DNA from: Enterovibrio calviensis DSM 14347
GTDB taxonomy: Bacteria > Pseudomonadota > Gammaproteobacteria > Enterobacterales > Vibrionaceae
Direction of reading: 5' to 3'
DNA: 64,000 bases
NCBI RefSeq assembly: GCF_000621165.1
Contig: NZ_JHZA01000019.1
Coordinates: forward strand, 1 to 64,000
Shown: positions 6,986 to 16,571 of the stretch, piece by piece
Position numbering within the stretch: position 1 is the stretch's first letter
How the letters are laid out: every line of letters begins with the position of its first letter
Made by a program: the position numbers and the translations under genes
The notes under the pieces: model-generated
Told to the model about the DNA's origin: nothing
Seen by the model: only the letters and a program-made list of their open reading frames with translations
Database searches by the model: none

Positions 6986-9900
6986 CTAATCGAGTTTTAG
7001 CGCTTGTTGTTGGATAAGTTGATTCAAAATATCGGTGCCTGTGGCACTCATATCAAGACCTAGGTCCGTTAAGACATCATTGTTAAAGGCAATGTCTTGT
7101 ACTTCCATGCCACCTGCAGTTTGAGAAACATGGAGCGTTAACCCATCACTGGTCACTTCAGGGCGAATGTAATCCAATAATTCGCCGACGGTAGATGTAC
7201 TGCCAACTGCGTCAGGCAGAATGGCTGAGATATCTAACTTATCACCCGTGACAGTGTCACCCACTTCAAAGTCCGTAATGGTGTCAGTGGCAACTTCACC
7301 CGCTTCAACATCTGAGGCTGACCAAGCATAAATGTCATTGCCAGCGCCTCCAGTCAGCGTGTCATCGCCAGCGCCACCCACTAAGATGTCATCACCTAAC
7401 CCACCGGTTAGCGTGTCGTCGCCGTCGCCCGCATAAATGCGTTCTCCGTCATCATCAGCGGTCAACACATCCGCGTCTTCGGTACCGAATTGCGTGTTAT
7501 TGGGATCAAACACCACTAACTGGCCTGTCATCAGCATTGATTCAAGGATCTCGTCTTGCGTTAAGCCCGTTGCATCTGTGCCTAGTAGTTCATTGAGCGT
7601 ATTACCTTCGATGAGTATGCTTTGGAGTGGCTCGCTATTTTCATCAAAAATCTGTATTTGCGTGTCGCTGCCAACGGTTTGGATATCCAATCGATTCGCC
7701 AAATCTGTGAATGTAAATAGCCCATTTGCGATGAAGGCTTCCGAGATATCGATAACGTCGACACCCGCTTCGAAGTCCTTGATCACGTCACTAGCAAGGT
7801 TACCTGGAGTGCCAAAGTCACCCGACTTCCAAGCAAAGGTGTCTGCTTGATTATCGCCGGTCCCATTGATATCTCCACCCCAAAGTTGGTCGTCTCCTGC
7901 GCCGCCTGTCAGTATGTCTGCGCCTAGCCCACCAGCAAGAATGTCTTCTCCTGCGCCGCCGTGAACTTGAGTGGATTGACTGCCATCAATAACGAGATCG
8001 TCGTTGGTGTTATCAGCGTCGTTAAGCACTGGCGTTGTCGCCGTATCTACGACATTCACGTTAATGGCCAGAGACACTTCTTTTGGATCGCCATCTCCGA
8101 CATCTGACAGGGCTGTCACCGTCACGTCACCTGCTGGCTGCGCCGTAAAGCGAAGATTAAGGTCAGCAAGGTTGAGTGACGCTAATTCGGTTTGGCTGAG
8201 CGTCCAATTGCCATTGCCATCGTTAGTGCCGACAGCGTTACCCATACTATCAACCAATTCATCTGCAGTGCCTAACCCACTAAAGGTCAAGGTGAACTCG
8301 TTTTCGATGGGGTCAACCAAGGTGGCCATCAAGCCGAGCATAGGCACAAGCACACCGGTAGATGCACGAATAGATGCGAGCTGCGACGCGTAGGAAAGCT
8401 CAGGGAGATCGGATTTAGGCGCAACGACGATGGTGACGATATCGCGATCAAACTTCTGACCGCCTGACCCGAAGTTCCCGCGGTCGCGTGAGGTCATTGT
8501 TAGCGAATCTTCACCTGAAGCATTTTCGCTATACTGATAATTCACACCACCAGCCAATAAGGTATTGATGGCATCAATATCGCCTTCGAGCGTCAAGACG
8601 TTCGAGCCATCACCTGACACAGTGATGCCCGTGCTATCACCTACCAGATCTAACGTGTTTCCATCGCCTACCTTCAATTCAACGTAGACAATGCTCGCAC
8701 CTTCTCTAGCATCGACATCTTCAACTTGAAGGTCGGTGATAGTCAGTACGGTGTCTTCTTCTGCGTCGTAACTGTCTGCGAGCACATTGACAGGGTTATC
8801 GTTAACCGCTGAAACACTCACGGTGATTTGCCTATTCACGATGTCGACAGACACGTCGCCGTTGTCCACGGTTTGAATCGCCAAATCCAACACAAAGGTG
8901 CCGTTAGCATCTTGTGGCGGCGTGAACGTCAGATCATCTAAGCGCGAGCTGTCGACTTCGACAACAACATCGCCGCCATCTGACGTTTCGGGCGTCACAG
9001 TTCCAGTCGCGCCATCGGGCAATACAATTTTGCCGCCATCTGGCACACCTGAAATCGTGATCAGGAGTATTTCAGGGTCGTTTTCCGTGACGTTGACGCC
9101 TGCTGGTTGTCCGCCATCACTGATGCTATCGCGGTCGTCTTTCGCCTTAATTTCCATTTCAAGGTGGATGTCATTGTCTTCGACACCGCTTGCTGTCGCT
9201 TTCACACTCGCATTAGCGCCATCCGCAATCGGATCCACGGTAAGCGACACGGCTTGAGAGAAGCCCGTTGGCGTATCCAAGCTATCTTCTTGTGTGAACA
9301 CGGTCACCGTAAATTCAACCGTACCGCTGAAGTCAGCCGCCGGTTCAACTTTGATTTGGGATAACGACGTATTATCGGTGATCGCACTGGCAGGAATGAT
9401 CCACTGACCTCCCGACGCATTCACCGCTGGTGATGACAAGGTAAAGCCCAGTGGGACATTTTCAACAATGATGGATGCGAGCGACTCAGACCCATCGATA
9501 TCGTTAAAGCTGAAGCCAAGGTCAGCCAATGAAATGCCCTGCGTCGGATCTTCATCCGCCGTAATGGCAACGACATCGTTTTCGTCTAAGTCATTGCCGT
9601 TTTGAGTAAACGTCACTTCATCGTTAACGGCTGTTACATTAACGGTCAGGTTCGTATCAACCGTGCGGCTGTCTGTGCCCGTTGAGGCCGTATCCGTTAT
9701 TGTGACGGTTGCAGAGATCTCCACCTCCCCACTGAAATCTGGAGCAGGTTTGAACTTGATGTTATCAATCTGACTGGCATCTACCACGAGCGTGGTGGAT
9801 TCTGAACCATCAGGTAAAATGAAGACACCCATTCCGGCTGGAACGGTCAGCGTGGCACCACCAATCGTTTCTTCGCCATTGGTTTGGTCTTTGTCCGCAA

Positions 9901-12900
9901 ACGTTGCCGTCAATTCAAGAATCGCGATGCCATCTTCTAGCGCGATATCATCGACAACGTCTTCCGTTTCACCCGTTTCAAGCGGCTGCTGGTCCTCATT
10001 GAGCCCCTGCGTTTCTTTCGCGGTTAACTGGAATGAGAAAGCTGTCGAATTATCGCTGGGTTGAGCTTCCCCATCTGGTGGTGGCAAGTCCACCAAAGGA
10101 GTGACATTAAGTTGAACCGTAGCAACAGACGTTTCCGTGTCGCCCGTTCGTGTATCAACACTCACAAACGTCACAGGGATAGATAGCTCACCCGCGAAAT
10201 CATCCGGTGGGGTGATTGACAGTCCACTGAGATCCAAGCCGTTAGGATAAGGATTGCTCCCATCTTGCCTACCCGGCACCTCGAACACATAGCTGCGGTT
10301 ATCAACATGTATTCGAGCGCCACTCACAACGGTTAATGGCGGGAGATCTGCTGGGTTAATCACGACGGTGATGACATCAAATGCCACGTCACCGGAGGAA
10401 TCACTCGGATAAGTGACGGCATCGCCCAACGCGTCAAGAGAGATAGCGTTGTCTTCTTTTCCTTCAATCACCACTTCTGTTGTTGGCACAACGACTTGCT
10501 GTGCTTCATGCGTTATGGTGTTGTTGTTGACATAGTTGAGCGTAATTTCTTCACTCGAAACAGGGGCTAGCAGGCTGGTATCGTTCTCGCCTGCATCACC
10601 CGCATCAACCGCCATCGCACTGATCGTAAAGGTTGTCTGACCTGAGCTGTTGGGTGGCGCGATGATACTAAAATCATTGGGGTCGTTAATAATCCAACCG
10701 CCTTTGCCATCCGTCACGGCATTATCGACATAAAAGCCGGCGGCTAAGTCCGTGATGACAATGCGAATAATGCTTTCTTCACTGGAGTCATCAGGGTGAA
10801 CAAAAATAACGCCTTCATCTAAATCAATACGCCCATCGTTATCCGTCGTAATTTCAGATACCGATGCACCATCTTGAACAAGCTGAACTCGCCCATCTAC
10901 CGTTTCGACGCTCGCGGCAATATCAACCTCGATCGTACCTGTGATCTCTTTCTCTGTGCTTGTTTGCCCTTCCAGATCATCCTGTCTGACGGTAACGGTG
11001 GCTTCCAGTGTTAAATCCAGATCGCTGTGAGGTCCACGTTTCATTTGGAATAGGTAACCTTGCGCTATCTGCTCTTCAGTTATCGTGACTTTATCGCCAT
11101 CCAACGTCAGAGGAATCACGTCCTGTCCTCTCACCAACTGAACACTGTCTGTATCTGAGAACCCTGAAATGGTCACGCCGACGGCTTTCTCAATCACATC
11201 ATCAGCGTCATCACCCGCACCTGGCGACAACGATAGATCAGGCTTCCAGTCAATGGTGACCCATTGGTCTTCTCTGCCAAAAGAGGTTGATGTGTCGTAG
11301 TCAGTGGCATCAATAACAGGAGGGCCAACGACCACTTCAATCACGGTCTCAATGGCTTTCTCGTCACCGTCATTTTCTGTCGCGACCAACTTGGCATTAA
11401 TACGCACATCTTCTGTAGAGTTAGGTGGTAGCTTGATGAAAACATTCGACGCATCAAAGGTAGGAAGATCGACTGAATACGTTGGAATAGACATCCCTGC
11501 GCTGTCCGTTCCCCAACCCGCAAAGGCGAGTTCGACATCAGTCAGGCTGCCATCCGCATTTTTGACAACGAATGCCACCCCATCAGGAATATTGGAAACC
11601 ACCAAGGTCATGGTTTCGGACGTATCGGTTGGCGACAACGCTTTTTCACCTGAAGCAACGGTAAAATCAATCGCGACGAGACCGTCTCCATCAATACCGT
11701 CTTCAGGCACAGTAGTCGTAACGACGCCCGTATCCGCATCATATTGCCACTGCCCTGGATCTGTGCCTTCGTTTTCTACGTCAAAGACGGGCGTATCTGC
11801 CACACCTGAAATATTCACGCTGAACGATTGAGCAGGCAAAATACGCTCATTATCTGGTGAGTTTGCCGCGGAATCCACCACAATCCCCTCAACCTGCAAC
11901 GTGAAGTTTTCGTTGCTGTGAACGGGGGGGACCAACTCTAGTTTGTCTAAATCATCAATCGCTACACGATCAGTTTCGGTGACGGGCGTGATCATTCCGC
12001 CATCGTTTAGCTGCAATGTCGCTCCAGCAGGAAGGTCAAAAATACGCACATAGAAGACTTCAGAACCGTCAGTATCGTTGCCGAGTGAGGTGATCGAAAT
12101 GGCATTTTCAAGAGAAATTGCATTGCCTTCGGCAATGTCTGGGTCAGCATTCCCTGCGTCTTCATTGCCCACGACGGTGCGAACCACAACCCTTGCCTCA
12201 TCGGCGACAGGTTCTACACGTAAAATGATGGACGACGTTGTCTCCGCTGCTTTTTCTGAGTCTAGGTCAACGGGCTCAGACTCCGTTGAAATCGCTTTGA
12301 TGCCTAAGGTGATATCACCGCTGAATCCTTCGTCCGGAATGAATCGTACTTTGTCGAGTCGTGATGGGTCTTCTAACACCCACACACCATCAACCAACGC
12401 TACCCCGCCGCCTCTCAGCGTTCCCATGTCTGGGGTCAAGGTGAATTCTAACTTCAAGGTTTCTGACCCATCGGTATCTTGAAGATCAGCCGAAAGCAGA
12501 TCCCCCAGCGTGAAGTTCAGCGGGTCTGCAACGTTGATGGCATACGGGTCAAAGTCTTCTTTCATTTCAAACACGCCATCAGCCGCTTCGCCAATCAAGG
12601 TGATGGTTGGTGTGTCGGCTACCCCTGTCACGGTGATTTCAATCGGGGATGACGTCATGATGGGGTCATGACCTGTGACTTCCAGTTCGGCATCAAACTG
12701 AATCAGATCGGTATCGTCATAGGAGGAATAATCTGGATCGGGGATAAAGGTCACGCCTGACAAATCAAATATAATTGGCGCTGTTGTGCCTGATGCTTGG
12801 AACATGCTGCCTAGGAAAACGATATTGCCATCGCCATCGGGCAAAATCTCGGTGCCGTTGAAATAGAATTTCCCGCCAATGTCACCGGAAGGATCGCGAG

Positions 12901-15900
12901 TCATTAACGTCACTTCACCATCCAGCACCAAGTTGCCGCCGTCTTCATACGCTTCACCGACGTCGTTATCACCAATATTGATTTGAACATTAATGGCAAT
13001 ACCGTCTGTGGCATCGATACCTGCATTCTCGGCATCCGTATCGAGCTGTCCCTGATCTTCTTTGCCTTCGATAACGCCGCTTTTTGCTGGCGCAATCGTA
13101 ATGGTTGGCGTCTGGTCGTTAAGCGTCAGGGAAATTTCACCTTCTGCTTTGTCACCATCATTGTCAGTGACTTCATATTGAATGGCTTGGTTGAGCACCG
13201 CTGATGGGTTATCAAGGTTTGCTGCAAAGGTGAAGCTAATTTCGCCGACAGGCTCATTGCGCGGGTCAATGCGCATTGTGCCGATTTCACCATTAGGAGA
13301 AACCTCCGAATACAAGGTGATCGTCGAAGGCCTTGTGGTGGAAACATCCACCCACTCTACGCCGTTGTGAATACGTGTGATGTGGGCTCCATCCGCACCT
13401 TGAAGGCTTTCATTGTCCGTAGGATGGGCAGGGTCGGTAATTTCAAAAACATCAACGGCGACTGTGGTGTCACCTGTCGATGAATCATCCACCTCTATGG
13501 CAATGGTTCCTTGCGTGCTTGGCACGTCATCCTGAACAACGATAGAGATTTGCGATCGATTGGATTCATCGCCATCAGCATCAACAAAGTAGGCGTTCAA
13601 GCGAAACGTCAGTTCATTTTGTCCATCACCAGTATCATGATCTAGGGCAGACAGCAGTTCAAAAGTAAAGGCTCCACTCTCATTTAATACCACATGAAAC
13701 ACGTCTCGGTTGTCACCCGAACCGTCGTCCGCAACACCGTAGTAGTTTTTCGGGTACCCTGACGGGTCAGGACGCAGCTCCAAAAAGATAGGGAACCCAC
13801 TCGCGAGAACCGGTTGGCCGTTGGGGTAAACCACATAGTCACTTTCAAAAAAGTAACCGCTGATGCTATCACCCTGTGTTCTCTCTTCTTCCAGTGTGTT
13901 CGGATTACCGCTATCGTTTAGGGTATCTATGTTCAACGTGCCGCTAGACTTAGACCCTTCACTAATGCCTGTACCGTCATCAATGCTGCTTTCTTCTACA
14001 TAGATGGGATCAATCGGGTCCAGCGAGAAGGTGACTGAGCTATCATCAACCACAGAAAAATTCACGATAAGTGGTGCTTCAACATTGGCATCGTTAGGGT
14101 CTACCAATTTGTCACCATCAGTATCTTCGAGTTGAATCGGCAACTTGATATTGATTTTATCACCGTCAGCACTGACGTAGTTTTCGTCAATCTGATCGCT
14201 CGAATTATTGGGGTGCTCTAACGCTTGGAATTGCGTAAATGAAGCATCGATGTCCACCCCTAAGCCATCTGCGGCTTGTGAAGTGGTTAACACAATCTCC
14301 AGTGCGGGATCGCCATCTATGGTCGCCAAAATGGTCACAACGGTGTTGCCGGAACCATCTGTACTGTTTGTGAAGGTCACCTCATCAATGAATCGGTCAG
14401 AATTATTCGATAGCAGTTTCAGTTCGCTGATCAACGTATCGTGATTGTTTCCATCATCAATCGACACTGTGCTCGGTATTAAACGATCCGATTTAGCACC
14501 AACATTGATAGTACCTGTTTGGGTGTTTTCAGGAGCGGATGCATCATAGACAGACTGTGTATCACTTTCTCGCAGCTCAATCACATCGACGGGTGCACCA
14601 AGGGCATCTAAACGCTCACCACCCAAGGCTGGCGTGCCATCAAGAACATTAAAGGTGACTGACGAGATGTTACTGGTATCACCATCCGCATCCGTTGCGG
14701 TGTAAGGAAGCGTAAAACTAGATTTGTCATCGTCACTGTCGCCATCGCTGGCTTGGTGCTGGTCGATAGGTTGGTACTGAGTAATGACGAATTTAGGATC
14801 GTCGGACGCATCTGATGGTGAGAAGGTTATTTCTAGAACTTTCTCAGGCACACCGTTGTTATCGGTGTACAGAGTGATCACACCTTCTACGGACGTATCA
14901 ACGGTGGTTGGCATGCCGTGGCTAGTAATGCCTGCGAATACGCTTTCAGCCGCCATGACGTCGAAAGCGATACTGCCAATTTCATCACTGCCTAAGTCTA
15001 TACCGTCTGATGTTGAGCCGGTCGCAGTCTCATTGGGATCAGTTTGAGGCTCTACAAGGTCAAGGGTGCCCTCTTTCAACGCGGTAACCTGACCATCGTT
15101 GCTGACCAAGGTGACGACAGCAGGACTCTGCATGAGATCGCCACCCGTGTCTGCGACTTGTAGTGGCATATTGATGGTGATGCGATCACCGTCAACAGTG
15201 ACATAACTGCCCGTACTGTCTAAATGATCCAGTGGGCCGGATTGTGTCAGCGTCGCCGTGACAGACAATCCATTTCCATCTTGCGTCGCGGTGATCGTCA
15301 AGATTACGACAACCTCACCATCAACCGAACCCACGAGCGTAAATGTGCCTACACCATTGCTATCTACGCTGGTTTGACGGGTAAATGAAACCGCTTCACC
15401 GTTGGATGTAAGATTCGCCAGCTCTGCTTCAAACGCCGCTAAATCACTGGGGGCAATTTGCAGCGAACCCGGTAATAGGCGTTCACTGCCGCCTGCGATA
15501 GCGAACGATTCCGTTTGGGGCGTACCATAGGTGTTCGGGTCCAAATCACCTTCGGTGACTTCAAGAGAAAGACGCTGTCCACCAATCGCATCGACATCCA
15601 CGGGAGGAATAATCAACGGAGGAACACCAGCGCCATCGGCAGCGCTTTGATCGTCGTCTCCGCCAAGAAAATTAACCTCATCATTTTCGCTCGACGATGG
15701 ACCAGAGGTATCAAACCCAGCTTCGGTGAGCGACGAGGTGTATAGATAGTCTACAACGACAAAACCCGCATTTGATGAGCTTAAGCCCTCACCCGCTGCT
15801 GGTTCTTCAAAAAGATCGGTGGGATCCACGCCATCCAAAATCAGTTGTTGTAACTGAGCGATATCGAGATTCAGATTACTATCAAGGGTCAACGCATCAG

Positions 15901-16171
15901 GATTAAAGCGCACACCAATTGGCGTAGTGGCGAGTTGGGTACCATCTTCAGAAAGCGGGATCAAACAAGAGGCACAGCGGCTATCTACATAATATTTTTG
16001 GCCATTGATGCTGGCCACCACGCTACTGTTTTCGTTGGTCAGTAGGACTTGATTAGGCGCAATGAGCATGCCGGGCTGCGCGGGAATAATCCCCGAGGCG
16101 TTAGAAACCAAGAACGCTTGCCCTTTTACGCTGTCAATATTTAGCGCTGTGTCAAACTCATGACCAATCAT
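6986..16171 (-). CDS. Giant LapA-like RTX adhesin, type I secreted
   Basis: The 3,061-residue protein has an N-terminal retention module (about 1-120) with the LapG-type cleavage site PAAG at 124-127, in the context DPTDLFEEPAAGEG. Long tandem Ig-like domains follow, including T1SS-143-type repeats (from about 195 and 513) and many 'SGVADTP'-type linkers. Two C-terminal blocks of glycine-aspartate nonapeptides (about 2737-2767 and 2912-2947) are each followed by a VCA0849-type secretion region. In known LapA-type systems the protein stays in an outer-membrane pore until LapG cuts it when c-di-GMP is low, so a role in biofilm or surface attachment is likely. GGGGAAG precedes the ATG. No ABC exporter, TolC-like protein, LapD or LapG is encoded in the window. 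Confidence 0.92.
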   Translation of the reverse strand: MIGHEFDTALNIDSVKGQAFLVSNASGIIPAQPGMLIAPNQVLLTNENSSVVASINGQKYYVDSRCASCLIPLSEDGTQLATTPIGVRFNPDALTLDSNLNLDIAQLQQLILDGVDPTDLFEEPAAGEGLSSSNAGFVVVDYLYTSSLTEAGFDTSGPSSSENDEVNFLGGDDDQSAADGAGVPPLIIPPVDVDAIGGQRLSLEVTEGDLDPNTYGTPQTESFAIAGGSERLLPGSLQIAPSDLAAFEAELANLTSNGEAVSFTRQTSVDSNGVGTFTLVGSVDGEVVVILTITATQDGNGLSVTATLTQSGPLDHLDSTGSYVTVDGDRITINMPLQVADTGGDLMQSPAVVTLVSNDGQVTALKEGTLDLVEPQTDPNETATGSTSDGIDLGSDEIGSIAFDVMAAESVFAGITSHGMPTTVDTSVEGVITLYTDNNGVPEKVLEITFSPSDASDDPKFVITQYQPIDQHQASDGDSDDDKSSFTLPYTATDADGDTSNISSVTFNVLDGTPALGGERLDALGAPVDVIELRESDTQSVYDASAPENTQTGTINVGAKSDRLIPSTVSIDDGNNHDTLISELKLLSNNSDRFIDEVTFTNSTDGSGNTVVTILATIDGDPALEIVLTTSQAADGLGVDIDASFTQFQALEHPNNSSDQIDENYVSADGDKINIKLPIQLEDTDGDKLVDPNDANVEAPLIVNFSVVDDSSVTFSLDPIDPIYVEESSIDDGTGISEGSKSSGTLNIDTLNDSGNPNTLEEERTQGDSISGYFFESDYVVYPNGQPVLASGFPIFLELRPDPSGYPKNYYGVADDGSGDNRDVFHVVLNESGAFTFELLSALDHDTGDGQNELTFRLNAYFVDADGDESNRSQISIVVQDDVPSTQGTIAIEVDDSSTGDTTVAVDVFEITDPAHPTDNESLQGADGAHITRIHNGVEWVDVSTTRPSTITLYSEVSPNGEIGTMRIDPRNEPVGEISFTFAANLDNPSAVLNQAIQYEVTDNDGDKAEGEISLTLNDQTPTITIAPAKSGVIEGKEDQGQLDTDAENAGIDATDGIAINVQINIGDNDVGEAYEDGGNLVLDGEVTLMTRDPSGDIGGKFYFNGTEILPDGDGNIVFLGSMFQASGTTAPIIFDLSGVTFIPDPDYSSYDDTDLIQFDAELEVTGHDPIMTSSPIEITVTGVADTPTITLIGEAADGVFEMKEDFDPYAINVADPLNFTLGDLLSADLQDTDGSETLKLEFTLTPDMGTLRGGGVALVDGVWVLEDPSRLDKVRFIPDEGFSGDITLGIKAISTESEPVDLDSEKAAETTSSIILRVEPVADEARVVVRTVVGNEDAGNADPDIAEGNAISLENAISITSLGNDTDGSEVFYVRIFDLPAGATLQLNDGGMITPVTETDRVAIDDLDKLELVPPVHSNENFTLQVEGIVVDSAANSPDNERILPAQSFSVNISGVADTPVFDVENEGTDPGQWQYDADTGVVTTTVPEDGIDGDGLVAIDFTVASGEKALSPTDTSETMTLVVSNIPDGVAFVVKNADGSLTDVELAFAGWGTDSAGMSIPTYSVDLPTFDASNVFIKLPPNSTEDVRINAKLVATENDGDEKAIETVIEVVVGPPVIDATDYDTSTSFGREDQWVTIDWKPDLSLSPGAGDDADDVIEKAVGVTISGFSDTDSVQLVRGQDVIPLTLDGDKVTITEEQIAQGYLFQMKRGPHSDLDLTLEATVTVRQDDLEGQTSTEKEITGTIEVDIAASVETVDGRVQLVQDGASVSEITTDNDGRIDLDEGVIFVHPDDSSEESIIRIVITDLAAGFYVDNAVTDGKGGWIINDPNDFSIIAPPNSSGQTTFTISAMAVDAGDAGENDTSLLAPVSSEEITLNYVNNNTITHEAQQVVVPTTEVVIEGKEDNAISLDALGDAVTYPSDSSGDVAFDVITVVINPADLPPLTVVSGARIHVDNRSYVFEVPGRQDGSNPYPNGLDLSGLSITPPDDFAGELSIPVTFVSVDTRTGDTETSVATVQLNVTPLVDLPPPDGEAQPSDNSTAFSFQLTAKETQGLNEDQQPLETGETEDVVDDIALEDGIAILELTATFADKDQTNGEETIGGATLTVPAGMGVFILPDGSESTTLVVDASQIDNIKFKPAPDFSGEVEISATVTITDTASTGTDSRTVDTNLTVNVTAVNDEVTFTQNGNDLDENDVVAITADEDPTQGISLADLGFSFNDIDGSESLASIIVENVPLGFTLSSPAVNASGGQWIIPASAITDNTSLSQIKVEPAADFSGTVEFTVTVFTQEDSLDTPTGFSQAVSLTVDPIADGANASVKATASGVEDNDIHLEMEIKAKDDRDSISDGGQPAGVNVTENDPEILLITISGVPDGGKIVLPDGATGTVTPETSDGGDVVVEVDSSRLDDLTFTPPQDANGTFVLDLAIQTVDNGDVSVDIVNRQITVSVSAVNDNPVNVLADSYDAEEDTVLTITDLQVEDVDAREGASIVYVELKVGDGNTLDLVGDSTGITVSGDGSNVLTLEGDIDAINTLLAGGVNYQYSENASGEDSLTMTSRDRGNFGSGGQKFDRDIVTIVVAPKSDLPELSYASQLASIRASTGVLVPMLGLMATLVDPIENEFTLTFSGLGTADELVDSMGNAVGTNDGNGNWTLSQTELASLNLADLNLRFTAQPAGDVTVTALSDVGDGDPKEVSLAINVNVVDTATTPVLNDADNTNDDLVIDGSQSTQVHGGAGEDILAGGLGADILTGGAGDDQLWGGDINGTGDNQADTFAWKSGDFGTPGNLASDVIKDFEAGVDVIDISEAFIANGLFTFTDLANRLDIQTVGSDTQIQIFDENSEPLQSILIEGNTLNELLGTDATGLTQDEILESMLMTGQLVVFDPNNTQFGTEDADVLTADDDGERIYAGDGDDTLTGGLGDDILVGGAGDDTLTGGAGNDIYAWSASDVEAGEVATDTITDFEVGDTVTGDKLDISAILPDAVGSTSTVGELLDYIRPEVTSDGLTLHVSQTAGGMEVQDIAFNNDVLTDLGLDMSATGTDILNQLIQQQALKLD

Positions 16172-16571
16172 ACTTTCTTCCCCAACTTATATATCACTTT
16201 TTACTTGCGAATCCGTGTGCTTAGAACCTACATACATAGTGTAACCAGCAGTTATATCCAAGTCTTACCCCTCACATGGCTAGTTTCACTGCGTACTCAA
16301 CATTGAGACAAATTGATACAGGTTCACTCATGGTTTGACGCTTGTCGCTCCGTTTATGACACGGTCAACACTTATAAGATTAGGAAAATCAGCGCTACTC
16401 GTATCAAAATTTATGCAGCAATGGCTTTTCGCGAATAGATTCCACATCGTGCATATGGATTAAAATGACTAAGTACTTGAATAATCCATACCTAGCCCTG
16501 ATATTAACCACAAGAATAAATAAAGATGGGTGAGCAGGTAGTCTGTTCGTAAACACCTACACGGAGTAAAT
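16172..16571. other. Divergent intergenic region, adhesin / CARF nuclease
   Basis: This 400-bp region must hold the promoters of both divergent genes. I found no c-di-GMP riboswitch signature, no clear palindrome and no small gene in it. CGGAG just before 16572 is the ribosome-binding site of the CARF gene. Confidence 0.5.

Noticed and set aside
7437-15745. Many open frames of 60-175 codons antisense to the giant adhesin gene
   Set aside because: The adhesin reads continuously for 3,061 codons with clear domain structure. The opposite frames are rich in Ser, Thr, Val and Pro, as expected from the complement of its repeats.
6986-16171. Possible CRISPR-like repeats in the adhesin gene
   Set aside because: The repeats are long, degenerate and in frame, coding for Ig-like and RTX modules; there are no short identical repeats with unique spacers.
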